Origin: Massilia antarctica | GTDB lineage: Bacteria; Pseudomonadota; Gammaproteobacteria; Burkholderiales; Burkholderiaceae_D | NCBI RefSeq assembly: GCF_015689335.1 | Contig: NZ_CP065053.1 | Location: forward strand, 6,262,001 to 6,326,000 | Length of the DNA: 64,000 bases | Reading direction: 5' to 3' | In this document: piece after piece, positions 12,659-20,596 of the stretch | Layout of the letters: the number at the start of each line of letters is the position of its first letter | Position numbering within the stretch: the stretch's first letter is position 1 | Notes under the pieces: model-generated | What the model saw: only the letters and a program-made list of their open reading frames with translations | What the model was told of the DNA's origin: nothing | Databases searched by the model: none | Translations under genes and position numbers: made by a program

Positions 12659-13285
12659 TTGCGAACGATGCCGGAAACACGTGCCTGGGTGCGCATGCCC
12701 TCGGGCCGCCGTCTCGACCTGCTCAACCCCACGCCGTTCGACTGGGACGACAGCGATCTGGCGATCGGGTTGGCCCGCACCTACCGCTGGGGCGGACATT
12801 CGGTATGGCCGCTGCCGCTGTCGGTCGCCCAGCATTCGATCGCCGTCATGCAGTTGAGAAAAAACGCGGCGGGCGGAACGCTCGACCCGCTCACCGAACT
12901 GCGCGAACTGCTGCACGATGCCGAGGAAGGCTTGCTGGGATTCGACGCCATTTCCGTCATCAAACCCTTTCTTGGCGACGCCTTCCGCAGCCTGACCCTG
13001 CGCCTGGAACAAGTCATTTTCCTGCGCTACGGTCTGCCCGGCTGGACCGTTCGGGAACACGCCGCGCACAAGCGTGCCGACCGCCTCGCCGCCGCCAGCG
13101 AAGCGGTGCACGTTGCGGGCTGGACCAGGGAGGAGGTGAAACACACCTTGAAAATTTCCGCCAAGCCCCAGAGCGACGATCCCCTGTTTCCCGTTTACGG
13201 CGGCAGGCCGTGGGAGCCGTGGACACCCGACCTGGCTTGTTCCCGCTTTCTCGATGAGCTGAACCGGCTCAAGGCCGGCCTGTGA
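12659..13285 (+). CDS. HD-domain hydrolase (YfbR-like nucleotidase family)
   Basis: About 208 residues. Metal-binding pattern of the HD superfamily: SVAQHS, ELLHDAEE (the HD pair) and a downstream Asp in HKRADRLAA. Arrangement and size resemble YfbR/YfdR-like 5'-deoxynucleotidases, though the substrate is not proven. A strong ribosome site (GGAGG at 12647-12651) is seven bases from TTG at 12659 and sixteen from ATG at 12668, so TTG is the better start. Followed by the non-coding element at 13329. Confidence 0.8.
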   Translation: MRTMPETRAWVRMPSGRRLDLLNPTPFDWDDSDLAIGLARTYRWGGHSVWPLPLSVAQHSIAVMQLRKNAAGGTLDPLTELRELLHDAEEGLLGFDAISVIKPFLGDAFRSLTLRLEQVIFLRYGLPGWTVREHAAHKRADRLAAASEAVHVAGWTREEVKHTLKISAKPQSDDPLFPVYGGRPWEPWTPDLACSRFLDELNRLKAGL

Positions 13286-13328
13286 GCGCCCGCCCGCCGC
13301 CTTGCTCACCTAAGCCACGGATTTCACA

Positions 13329-13525
13329 GGCTTTTTGACGATATCCACAAGAAGTGTGGATAACATTGTGGATAAGCCCCACCGGGCACCGCTTAGCGCC
13401 CGGTTTTACGCGGGTTTCTACAAAATGCCCGTTCGGCAGGCAGCAATTAAGTTGAATAAAATCATGAACTTAAAACGACCCTGACCGCGCGGGGAAACTG
13501 TCCATTCGGCAAATTTCTACACGGA
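13329..13525 (+). promoter_or_regulatory. DARS-like element A: three DnaA boxes plus IHF-like site
   Basis: Non-coding. DnaA boxes: ATATCCACA at 13341-13349 (forward, one mismatch), TGTGGATAA at 13355-13363 and 13367-13375 (both reverse, perfect). Gaps are 5 and 3 bases. A conserved block GCGGGTTTC-ACAAAATGC begins at 13410. An IHF-like AATCATGAACTTA lies at 13460-13472 and AAATTTC-TACA at 13511. The same order and spacing recur at 16911-17103. See findings. Confidence 0.65.
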
Positions 13526-13554
13526 GGCAAAACAGGGGATAACTCGTGTGGTCT

Positions 13555-13583
13555 TTGACAAAGTCCCCCAGCTGTCATAGTGT
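13555..13583 (+). promoter_or_regulatory. Putative promoter of the REC-PAS regulator gene
   Basis: Perfect TTGACA at 13555-13560, a 17-base spacer, TAGTGT at 13578-13583 (3/6), then six bases to the ATG at 13590. This position predicts a leaderless or near-leaderless transcript. A GGAG lies only three bases from the ATG, too close for a standard ribosome site. Confidence 0.45.
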
Positions 13584-13589
13584 GGAGCC

Positions 13590-14495
13590 ATGCCCGCATC
13601 CTCCTCCGACAACGCCCCGCAGGGCGACCTTCTCATCATGGACGACGACCCGTCCGACCCGTCCACGCCTCCGGCGCAGGAAAGCGCTCCCTGGCGCATC
13701 CTGATCGTCGACGACGATGTGGACGTCCACGTGGTGACCAAGTTTGCGCTCAGCAATGCCCAATTCCAGGGACGGCGCCTGTGCTTCCTGCACGCCTACA
13801 GCGGCAAGGAAGCACTCGCCACCCTGCGCGCCACACCCGATATCGCGCTGGTGTTGCTCGACGTTATCATGGAGACGGACGATGCCGGCCTGCGCGTGGC
13901 GCGCCAGATCCGCGCCGACCTGCACAACGAGCTCGTGCGCATCGTCCTGCGCACCGGGCAACCGGGCCAGGCGCTGGAACACAGCATCATTTGCGATTAC
14001 GACATCAACGATTTCTGGTCCAAGGCCGACCTGACCACGCGCAAGCTGTTTACCACCGTGATTGCTTCGCTGCGCGCGTATGCCGGCCTGCAGGCGGCCG
14101 CGGCCGACCGTGCCGCGATGGCTGCCGAACTCGACAAGGCGCGCCAGCTGCAGGCGCTGCTCGGCCAGCAAGCGCTGGTGCTCAAGCTCGACCCCAAGGG
14201 CCGCATCGTCGAAGCCAGCGAGCGCCTGTGCCAACTGGCCGGCGCCCGTCCCGAGGCGCTCGTCGGACACGATCTGCACGCCTTGCATGCAGGTGCATTT
14301 CCCGAGCCGCTGGTGCTCGACATCAAGCTTACCTTGGCGCGCGACGGCGCCTGGTCGGGCGACATCCAGACCCGTGCGGCCGACGGCAGCGCCCTGCACC
14401 TGCGCTGCGCCCTGCTGGCGCTGAGCGAGCCGGGCGGCGCGCCTTACGAATACGTGGCGGTGGCGACCCTGCGCGACCCGGCGCCGGGCGCTTGA
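13590..14495 (+). CDS. Response regulator with REC and PAS domains (DUF3369-like layout)
   Basis: 301 residues. After a flexible acidic N-terminus (about 1-34), a receiver domain (35-165) starts WRILIVDDDVDVHVVTKFAL, with the acceptor Asp in VLLDVIMETDDAG. A helical linker and a PAS domain (about 190-295; LKLDPKGRIVEASERLCQLAGA) follow. There is no DNA-binding, GGDEF or kinase output, so it probably works through protein contact. The REC part resembles regulators in which REC is followed by the domain usually called DUF3369. No kinase is adjacent. Immediately upstream is DARS-like element A. Confidence 0.82.
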   Translation: MPASSSDNAPQGDLLIMDDDPSDPSTPPAQESAPWRILIVDDDVDVHVVTKFALSNAQFQGRRLCFLHAYSGKEALATLRATPDIALVLLDVIMETDDAGLRVARQIRADLHNELVRIVLRTGQPGQALEHSIICDYDINDFWSKADLTTRKLFTTVIASLRAYAGLQAAAADRAAMAAELDKARQLQALLGQQALVLKLDPKGRIVEASERLCQLAGARPEALVGHDLHALHAGAFPEPLVLDIKLTLARDGAWSGDIQTRAADGSALHLRCALLALSEPGGAPYEYVAVATLRDPAPGA

Positions 14496-14506
14496 CGGTG
14501 CCGGCC

Positions 14507-14532
14507 GCGCCTGTCCGGGCGCGCACAGGCGC
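14507..14532. terminator. GC-rich hairpin after the REC-PAS gene
   Basis: GCGCCTGT (14507-14514) pairs with ACAGGCGC (14525-14532) around a ten-base loop, 11 bases past the stop codon. There is no T-tract, so intrinsic termination is uncertain. Confidence 0.4.
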
Positions 14533-14550
14533 GGCGGCCTGAACAGTTGC

Positions 14551-14654
14551 GCCTGAGCGGCCCTGCCTGAGCGGCCCTGCCTGAGCGGCCCTGCCTGAGC
14601 GGCCCTGCCTGAGCGGCCCTGCCTGAGCGGCCCTGCCTGAGCGGCCCTGCCTGA
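14551..14654. repeat. Seven perfect tandem copies of a 14-bp unit
   Basis: Unit GCCTGAGCGGCCCT starts at 14551, 14565, 14579, 14593, 14607, 14621 and 14635, with a 6-base partial copy at 14649-14654. The array fills the gap between two convergent genes and ends at the helicase stop codon. There are no spacers, so it is a minisatellite and not a CRISPR array. Confidence 0.97.
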
Positions 14655-16754
14655 TTACTTCCACGCGTTGCGGGCACGCTCGCGCACCAGCATGCGCACG
14701 CTGTCGGGCATGGGTTTGCGGCTTTGCGGGGTGTCGGCCGTCATCCACACCGTTTCCTCGAAGTGCTTGAGCATGGCCGGGCTGATGAAGCGCGTGCGCG
14801 CCGCGTACACATGGCGGTCGCCCATCTGGGCTTGCTGCTTGATGAAGAACCGGTTCGGCACCACCAGGTGCAGATGCTCCTTGGCGCGGGTCATGGCCAC
14901 GTACAGCAGGCGGCGTTCCTCCTCGATATCGGCGGCATTGCCGGTACTCATGTCGGACGGAATACAGCCGTCGACCACGTTGAGCACATGCACCGACTTC
15001 CACTCCTGCCCCTTGGACGAATGGATGGTCGAGAGAATCAGGTAATCCTCGTCCAGATGGGGCGGCCCGGCACGGTCGCTGGTCGCCTCGGGCGGGTCGA
15101 GCGTGATTTCGGCCAGGAAGGTTTCGCGCGAGCCATGGCCGCCCGCCAGGCGCGCCAACTGTTCCACATCGGCCACCCTTACCTGGGCATCGTCATGCAT
15201 GCGTTCAAGGTGCGGCAGGTACCAGTTCTTGACCAGCTCGATATCGGCCGGCCAGCGCAGCCCCGGCGCGCGCAGGGCGCGGAACAGGGCGACGAATTGC
15301 GGCCAGTCGCCGCCGCTCTTGGCGGGCGCGGCAAATTGCTCGACCGCATGCAACGGCTCGGCCGCCTCGGCGACCGCATCGAGCAATCGGGTGGCGGTGG
15401 CGGCGCCGATCCCGGGCACTAGTTGCACCACGCGAAACCCGGCCACTCTCCCGCTCGGATTCTGGGCAAAGCGCAATACCGCCAGCACATCCTTGATATG
15501 GGAGGCTTCGAGGAACTTGAGGCCGCCAAATTTGACGAAGGGGATGTTGCGGCGCATAAGTTCGAGCTCTAGCGCGGCGCTGTGGCTGGCCGCGCGGAAC
15601 AGCACCGCCTGCGCCTTGAGCGCCATGCCCGTCTCGCGGTGCTCCAGGATGCGATTGCAGACCCAGCGCGCCTGCTCGGCTTCATCGGGAATGAGCACCA
15701 CTTGCGGCAGGACGGTCGAGACCTTGTCGGTCCACAAGGTCTTGGCGTGGCGTTCGAGCGCGGCACCGATCACGGCGTTGGAAGCGTCCAGGATCGGCTG
15801 GGTCGAACGGTAATTGCGGTCCAGGGTGACGATGCAGGCTTCCTGGGCGAATTGTTTTGGGAAGTCGAGAATATTGCGCACCGTGGCGCCCCGGAAAGAA
15901 TAAATCGACTGGGCATCGTCCCCGACCACCATCACGCCCTCCCCGCCCGGCTTCATGCCCATCAAGATCGCGGCCTGGAGGCGGTTGGTATCCTGGTACT
16001 CGTCGACAAGGATATGGTCGAACTGGCCGCCTATATGCGCGCCCAGGTCGGGATCAGCCGCCATCTCGGCCCAAAACAGCAAAAGATCGTCGTAATCGAG
16101 CACGTTCTGTTCCTGCTTGGCATCGACGTAGGCGCCGAACAGGGTCTTGAGCTGGGATTCCCATTCGCTGCACCAGGGAAAGGTACTTTGGAGCACCAGC
16201 GCCAGGGTCTCGCGGCTGTTGACCACGCGCGAATAAATCGCAAGGCAGGTTCCCTTGAGGGGAAAGCGCTTGTCGGTCTGGGTCAGGCCGATTTCGTGGC
16301 GCACCATGCCCATCAGGTCTTCGGAGTCGCCGCGGTCGTGGATGGTAAACGATTCCTCCAGGCCGATACGGCCGGCGTAGTCGCGCAACAGGCGCGCGCC
16401 GATGCTGTGGAAGGTGCCGGCCCAGGGCAGACTGGCCGGGGGCTGGCCGCCGCGCGCACCCATGATGCGGTGCAGGACATTGCCGGCGCGTTGGGTCATT
16501 TCGCTGGCGGCGCGGCGCGAAAACGTGAGCAGCAGGATGCGCTGGGGATCGGCGCCGCTCATGATCAGGCGCGCCACCCGGTGCGCCAGGGTATTGGTCT
16601 TGCCAGACCCGGCGCCGGCGATCACCAGCAAGGGCCGCGCGCTGCCGGCGGCCACGCCGATGTCGTGCTCGACAGCGGCACGCTGGGCGGGATTGAGGCT
16701 GGCGAAGGGATCGTCGGGGGAAACGGCAAGGGGAACAGCGGTCATGGCGGGCAT
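14655..16754 (-). CDS. UvrD/Rep-family superfamily 1 DNA helicase
   Basis: 699 residues. Motifs in order: Q-motif region LNPAQRAAVEHD, Walker A GAGSGKT, TFHSIGARLL (Ia/Ib area), DEYQDTN (motif II), GDDAQSIYSFRGA (III), RNYRST (IV), STIHSSKGQEW (V) and YVAMTRAKEHL (VI). These ATP-dependent 3'-5' helicases unwind DNA in repair or replication restart. It is distinct from a canonical UvrD in its C-terminus and slightly shorter (UvrD about 720). Start is ATG 16754 or ATG 16745; neither has a clear ribosome site. A LexA-like box lies 18 bases upstream of 16754, suggesting SOS control. Confidence 0.9.
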   Translation of the reverse strand: MPAMTAVPLAVSPDDPFASLNPAQRAAVEHDIGVAAGSARPLLVIAGAGSGKTNTLAHRVARLIMSGADPQRILLLTFSRRAASEMTQRAGNVLHRIMGARGGQPPASLPWAGTFHSIGARLLRDYAGRIGLEESFTIHDRGDSEDLMGMVRHEIGLTQTDKRFPLKGTCLAIYSRVVNSRETLALVLQSTFPWCSEWESQLKTLFGAYVDAKQEQNVLDYDDLLLFWAEMAADPDLGAHIGGQFDHILVDEYQDTNRLQAAILMGMKPGGEGVMVVGDDAQSIYSFRGATVRNILDFPKQFAQEACIVTLDRNYRSTQPILDASNAVIGAALERHAKTLWTDKVSTVLPQVVLIPDEAEQARWVCNRILEHRETGMALKAQAVLFRAASHSAALELELMRRNIPFVKFGGLKFLEASHIKDVLAVLRFAQNPSGRVAGFRVVQLVPGIGAATATRLLDAVAEAAEPLHAVEQFAAPAKSGGDWPQFVALFRALRAPGLRWPADIELVKNWYLPHLERMHDDAQVRVADVEQLARLAGGHGSRETFLAEITLDPPEATSDRAGPPHLDEDYLILSTIHSSKGQEWKSVHVLNVVDGCIPSDMSTGNAADIEEERRLLYVAMTRAKEHLHLVVPNRFFIKQQAQMGDRHVYAARTRFISPAMLKHFEETVWMTADTPQSRKPMPDSVRMLVRERARNAWK

Positions 16755-16772
16755 TCAAACGGGAGTTGACAT

Positions 16773-16792
16773 GACTGTACATTTATCCAGTA
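16773..16792 (-). promoter_or_regulatory. LexA-like SOS box upstream of the helicase
   Basis: The plus strand reads GACTGTACATTTATCCAGTA, 16 of 20 matches to the LexA palindrome TACTGT-N8-ACAGTA; the core is CTGT-N8-CCAG (one mismatch from ACAG). It sits 18 bases upstream of the first possible helicase start, where a repressor could block transcription. Confidence 0.6.
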
Positions 16793-16910
16793 TTATTGCG
16801 CAAGTAAAAACCTTCACGGTTTTCCGGCGCGGGGTCCATGCCCGCTGCATAGCGGTCTTGAAAGCGACGGTCAAATTTGCCCTATGCGCGCTAAGTAGCC
16901 GTTTCTAAAG

Positions 16911-17103
16911 CGCTTTTTGGGATATCCACAATCGCTGTGGATAACTTTGTGGATAATCCCCTCTTGACAGTCCGCAAGCGTGTAACGATGCGGGTTTCAA
17001 CAAAATGCTCATTCGTGAGGCAGAAATTATGCCTATATAAATCAAGCACTTACAAAGTCAATGGGGAAGGCGCTAAAAAATATTAAGAAATTTCCTACAA
17101 GAT
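16911..17103 (+). promoter_or_regulatory. DARS-like element B: three DnaA boxes plus IHF consensus site
   Basis: Second copy of the element at 13329. ATATCCACA at 16922-16930 (forward), TGTGGATAA at 16936-16944 and 16948-16956 (reverse), with gaps of 5 and 3 bases, identical to copy A. The block GCGGGTTTC-ACAAAATGC starts at 16990. AATCAAGCACTTA at 17040-17052 is a perfect match to the IHF consensus WATCAANNNNTTR. AAATTTCCTACAA lies at 17088. It occupies most of the gap between the helicase and the small gene at 17217. No reading frame is supported here. Confidence 0.7.
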
Positions 17104-17216
17104 TTTTTTGTGCATAACCGCTGGTCTTGCACGCAGCCGAAGGCGGGTGGTTCGATAACATTCTGATACGCATATGGGGCCCCTTATGCCAGCCCTGCGC
17201 CACCACCCTGCACCGT

Positions 17217-17444
17217 TCAATGCGCGAGCACCTCGCGCCGGCGCTGCGGTTCCAGCAAGACCCGGGCGATCACGTCGGGATGGATATCCTGCGCCTTGAG
17301 GTACTCGATGGCGCACACCGTGTTGCTGCTTTCCTGGACCGAGATGGCATGGTTGACGATGTCGCGCTGGCGCACGTCCTGGCGTTGATACGCTGGTTCG
17401 GCCACGGCGAAACCGCCGCTGTCGGGGCGTTGCTGTCGATTCAT
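17217..17444 (-). CDS. Small soluble hypothetical protein
   Basis: 75 residues. The core AISVQESSNTVCAIEYLKAQ, then DIHPDVIARVLLEPQRRR, looks like two helices with a short turn. The composition matches real small proteins of this group better than a shadow frame. The ATG at 17444 has AAGGA nine bases upstream. Both sides are non-coding: element B on one side and about 240 bases on the other. The function is unknown. A DNA-binding or antitoxin role would be speculation, as there is no toxin partner beside it. Confidence 0.6.
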   Translation of the reverse strand: MNRQQRPDSGGFAVAEPAYQRQDVRQRDIVNHAISVQESSNTVCAIEYLKAQDIHPDVIARVLLEPQRRREVLAH

Positions 17445-17687
17445 GTTGTGATTTCCTTACAGGGCATTCAGAACGGCGGAAAGGGAACCCGATACTGCCT
17501 AGGGAGTATCCATCAATAAAGATCAAAGTCAATGTCAAGGTTCCATCGAAACGGCAAAAAATATGCTTGAAGCATAGGTTTTCAGTCGCCATTTTTACAA
17601 GGGGCAACACAGCGCCGGCCCCTGGCGACGCCGCCTACAATCCGGTCAGGCGCCAGTGCGCATGCCACCATGAGGAACGAGGACATC

Positions 17688-17879
17688 ATGACAATTCCAC
17701 CTGAAAAAATCACAAGCGAACCCCCGCTCAATCCGGGTGACGAAGCCACGCCGGGCACACCCGGCGCGGCCGAGGATCTGTGCGAGGCCTGCGGCGGCAA
17801 GGGCAAGCTGGCCAACGGCAGCGCCTGCGCGCAATGCGGCGGCACGGGACGCGTGATGCGCGGTATCGGCGGCGGCTGA
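17688..17879 (+). CDS. Small DnaJ-like zinc-finger protein
   Basis: 63 residues. After a Pro-rich N-terminal tail it carries CEACGGKGKL and CAQCGGTGRV, two CxxCxGxG motifs as in the DnaJ cysteine-rich zinc finger. There is no J domain. Proteins with such a lone finger may assist folding or bind a partner; nothing more can be said. ATG 17688 has a GAGG ribosome site six bases upstream; an ATG at 17670 is less well placed. It lies just upstream of the chromate transporter pair but has 41 bases and a separate promoter between. Confidence 0.65.
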   Translation: MTIPPEKITSEPPLNPGDEATPGTPGAAEDLCEACGGKGKLANGSACAQCGGTGRVMRGIGGG

Positions 17880-17886
17880 GCCCGCG

Positions 17887-17915
17887 TGGACAGACGCGCG
17901 GGCCGGCGCGATAAT
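17887..17915 (+). promoter_or_regulatory. Promoter of the chromate transporter genes, predicted leaderless
   Basis: TGGACA (17887-17892, 5/6), a 17-base spacer, GATAAT (17910-17915, 5/6), then only five bases to the ATG at 17921, with no Shine-Dalgarno. Transcription should begin on the start codon. Confidence 0.55.
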
Positions 17916-17920
17916 GCAGC

Positions 17921-18496
17921 ATGACCGACCCGTCCCTCCCCGCCCGCCCGCGTCCGCAATCGCTGACCGACCTGTTCGTTTCATTTACCTTGCTGGCGCT
18001 GCAAGGCTTCGGCGGGGTGCTGGCGGTTGTGCAGCGCGAGATCGTCGAGCGCAAGCAATGGCTGACCTACGAGGAATTCCTGGAAGACTGGGCCGTCGCC
18101 CAGATCCTGCCGGGGCCGAACGTGGTCAACCTGTCGATGATGATCGGCGGACGCTATTTCGGCCTGGCCGGTGCGCTCTCGGCGCTGGCAGGCATGCTGG
18201 CCCTGCCGCTGGTGCTGGTGCTGCTGCTGGCCCTGCTCCATGCGCGCTTTATCGATCACCCGGGTGTGTCGGGCGCCCTGCGCGGCATGGCGGCGGTATC
18301 GGCCGGGATGATCGGCGCCACCGGCCTGAAGCTGTCCCTGGCGCTGTCCAGGAATCCGATGCCGCGCCTGTGGTGCTGGATCCTGTGCGTGGCCGGCTTC
18401 GTGCTGGTGGCGCTGCTGCGGGTGCCGCTGCTGTACGTCCTGGCCGGCGTTGGCGGGCTCGGCTGCTGTCTGACCTACCAGCGCCTGCGGCCATGA
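17921..18496 (+). CDS. chrA: Chromate transporter, N-terminal half (CHR family)
   Basis: 191 residues. A CHR domain with LALQGFGGVLAVVQREIVER near the start and AVAQILPGPNVVNLSMMIGGRYF (the conserved PGPNV loop), plus about five to six membrane segments. Short CHR proteins act in pairs, unlike the single ~400-residue ChrA. Known members export chromate across the inner membrane, but many such pairs have no tested substrate. The stop overlaps the next gene by four bases (ATGA), so the halves are translationally coupled. Confidence 0.88.
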   Translation: MTDPSLPARPRPQSLTDLFVSFTLLALQGFGGVLAVVQREIVERKQWLTYEEFLEDWAVAQILPGPNVVNLSMMIGGRYFGLAGALSALAGMLALPLVLVLLLALLHARFIDHPGVSGALRGMAAVSAGMIGATGLKLSLALSRNPMPRLWCWILCVAGFVLVALLRVPLLYVLAGVGGLGCCLTYQRLRP

Positions 18497-19074
18497 GCGC
18501 GCCGCAGATCGTCCTGAGCTGGAGCGACTGGCTCAGCCTGTTCGGGCACTATTTGATGCTGTCGCTGATGTCGGTCGGCGGCGCCATCTCGACCACCTCG
18601 GAAATGCATCGCTACCTGGTCGAACAGCATCATTGGCTGACCCAGGCGCAATTTAACGACACAATTGCGCTGGCCCAGGCCGCGCCGGGGCCGAACGTGC
18701 TGTTCGTCGCGCTGATGGGCTGGCAGGTGGGCATGAACGCCGGCAGCACCGGCGCCGCCTTCCTCGGCGTGGCGGTCACTATGCTCGGCATCCTGATTCC
18801 CTCGACCGTGCTGACCTATTTCGCCGCCCAGTGGGGCCATCGCAACCGCGATTTGCGGGCCGTGCGCGCCTTCAAGCAAGGCATGGCCCCGGTCGTCATC
18901 GCCCTGCTGCTGTCGACCAGCTGGATCCTGGGCAGCGCCGGCGGTCGCCTGGCCGCCGACTGGCCGCTGTGGCTGCTCGCAGTGGCGAGTGCCGTCCTGA
19001 TCTGGCGCACCAGGCTCCATTTGCTGTGGATCCTGGCCGGCGGTGCCGTGCTCGGGTGGCTGCAACTGGTCTAG
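18493..19074 (+). CDS. Chromate transporter, second half (CHR family)
   Basis: 193 residues; the homologous second CHR half, with SVGGAISTTSEMHRYLVEQH and IALAQAAPGPNVLFVALMGW, then four to five further hydrophobic segments. Its inverted topology relative to the first half is expected for the two-gene CHR type. The ATG at 18493 lies inside the stop of the first gene (ATGA). No chrB regulator is visible, so sulfate- or chromate-dependent control cannot be judged. Confidence 0.88.
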   Translation: MSAPQIVLSWSDWLSLFGHYLMLSLMSVGGAISTTSEMHRYLVEQHHWLTQAQFNDTIALAQAAPGPNVLFVALMGWQVGMNAGSTGAAFLGVAVTMLGILIPSTVLTYFAAQWGHRNRDLRAVRAFKQGMAPVVIALLLSTSWILGSAGGRLAADWPLWLLAVASAVLIWRTRLHLLWILAGGAVLGWLQLV

Positions 19075-19119
19075 CCCGGATGTGTCGTGCCCCTTGGACC
19101 GGCGCGCCCCGCAGGCGGG

Positions 19120-20178
19120 TTAAGCTGATGGTGCGCCAAGGTCAAACACCGCCTGCACGCTGCGCGCATGCAGGCTGCGATCGAACCACTGTTCAAGCTC
19201 TGCCTGAGTTGCCTGAGCGATGCGCTGCATTTCCGGCGCCGGCAAGTCACCGAACCGGCTGCGCAACAGGCTGCCCAGCACCCCGCGTAGCGCAATGACT
19301 TGTCCTTCCGCTTTGCCTTCCGCTTTGCCTTCCGCTTTGCCTTCCGCTTTGCCTTCCGCTTTGCCTTCCGCTTTGCCTTTCGCCATGCCTTCGGCGCTTC
19401 CCTTTTGAAAGCCGAGTTCCTCGAACTGCTCGGCCCAGGTTGCAAGCTTACCGCCCATGTCAGCACCCTCCTCCACACTATCAACCACGCACAATTCCTC
19501 TTTGCTGGCTCCGCGTGCCAGCAGTGCGTTGATCCACACCTGAACCGAACGCCGCAGGTTGGCCTGGGGTGAACCCTTGAACCATGTGGTCAGCGCAGCA
19601 AAGACATTTTTTGAGACATCGGGGGCGACCGAAAGTTCAAGCCGGAACAGCAGCGCCAGCAAGCTGGCGTTCGCTTCCAACTCTGACTTGTCCAGGCGCT
19701 GCTGGTCGATCAGCACGTAGCGCTGGGATGGCTGCAAGGCCGCCAGCTCGGCTGGCGCTTGCATGAGGAGTCCAGCCAGCTCCAGGCTGGCACTCCAGCG
19801 CGGCACACCATTGTAGAACACCAGCGGCAGCACCGGCGGCAACAGCAAGCCAGGGGACAATTCGTGGCCCTTGACCAGGTCCTGGTACAACAAGCCGACG
19901 TAGGTCTGCATGCGCAAGGCCATCCAGCGGTCCACGCCGGACTGGCATTCGATCAGGATGTACACGTACAGGAACTGCTCGCCAATCCGCACGCGCCAGA
20001 CAATATCGTCCTGGCGTGCCGACAAATGATCGCTCACGTACGCCGGGTTGACCCGCTCGAAGGCCGATAGCGCAACGTCGTCGAGCAGGGTGAAGGACGT
20101 AAAATTCGTGATCAGTTCGCGCACCAGTTCAGAGTGGGCGAACAGCGAGCGGTATCCGAGGTCGTGAGGGGTAGGCAT
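19120..20178 (-). CDS. Rpn-family PD-(D/E)XK nuclease (YhgA/RpnA-like)
   Basis: 352 residues. N-terminal nuclease domain: DLGYRSLFAHSELVRELI, the DDIVWRVRI strand carrying the catalytic Asp, and YILIECQS (ExQ motif). The C-terminal part (VIALRGVLGSLLRSRFGDLP to QWFDRSLHARSVQAVF) matches the DUF4351 type. Family members are called recombination-promoting nucleases or putative transposases. Between the domains is a repetitive hydrophilic linker of KAEG units encoded by a 12-bp tandem repeat. The ATG at 20178 gives the usual N-terminus; an upstream in-frame ATG at 20205 is less likely. It is convergent with the chromate genes. Confidence 0.88.
   Translation of the reverse strand: MPTPHDLGYRSLFAHSELVRELITNFTSFTLLDDVALSAFERVNPAYVSDHLSARQDDIVWRVRIGEQFLYVYILIECQSGVDRWMALRMQTYVGLLYQDLVKGHELSPGLLLPPVLPLVFYNGVPRWSASLELAGLLMQAPAELAALQPSQRYVLIDQQRLDKSELEANASLLALLFRLELSVAPDVSKNVFAALTTWFKGSPQANLRRSVQVWINALLARGASKEELCVVDSVEEGADMGGKLATWAEQFEELGFQKGSAEGMAKGKAEGKAEGKAEGKAEGKAEGKAEGQVIALRGVLGSLLRSRFGDLPAPEMQRIAQATQAELEQWFDRSLHARSVQAVFDLGAPSA
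19306..19389 (-). repeat. 12-bp tandem repeat encoding the KAEG linker
   Basis: Six perfect plus-strand copies of TTCCGCTTTGCC at 19306-19377 and a degenerate seventh to 19389. Because 12 is a multiple of 3, slippage changes linker length without a frameshift. Read on the minus strand it encodes repeated Gly-Lys-Ala-Glu. Confidence 0.95.
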
Positions 20179-20596
20179 GGCGCATTGTAGCGAGCGTCCA
20201 TGCACTGCCTTTGCGCTACCTCAGGCGTGTGCGGCGGCCCTTCAGCGACTTCCTCGCATTTGTTTCTGCAATAAATAACTCTTCCTGCCGTGCCTGCATA
20301 TCAGCCATGATGGCTTTTTCATGCTAGCCAGGCGGCACTGGCGCCTGAACCGGCGGCCTCACTCCAGGCAGACGCTTCATGCAGCCCGACCGGGGCGGAC
20401 GGGGCGGCCTCGAACGATGTATCGGCCTCGCCTATCGCGGCAGGCGCGCGCCAGCGCCAACGTCGCCACGGTGGCGTCGACCTTGACCCGGCACGCCGCA
20501 ACGGCGGTGACGGCGTCGATCCCTACGCATGAAGTAGTTGGGCTAGCGGTCTCCGACAAGGCATACTTGCGCATCACTCACCACTTGGACGGACCG
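20179..20596. other. Gene-free stretch between the Rpn nuclease and fghA
   Basis: 418 bases. A frame continuous with fghA is open across most of it, but its composition (Arg- and Ala-rich, no motif) does not look like protein. I see no promoter, hairpin or RNA motif that I would defend. Confidence 0.6.

Noticed and set aside
14551..14654. CRISPR-like repeat array
   Set aside because: The 14-base units touch each other with no spacers, and no cas genes are present.
13329..17103. Chromosomal or plasmid origin, because of the DnaA boxes
   Set aside because: No dnaA, dnaN, gyrB, rep or par genes nearby, and the core is duplicated. A DARS-like role fits better.
17217..17444. Toxin-antitoxin component
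   Set aside because: The small protein has no partner gene and no recognisable toxin or antitoxin motif.
20321..20596. N-terminal extension of fghA or a separate gene
   Set aside because: The in-frame sequence upstream of ATG 20597 is low-complexity Arg/Ala without motif, and FghA is full length without it.
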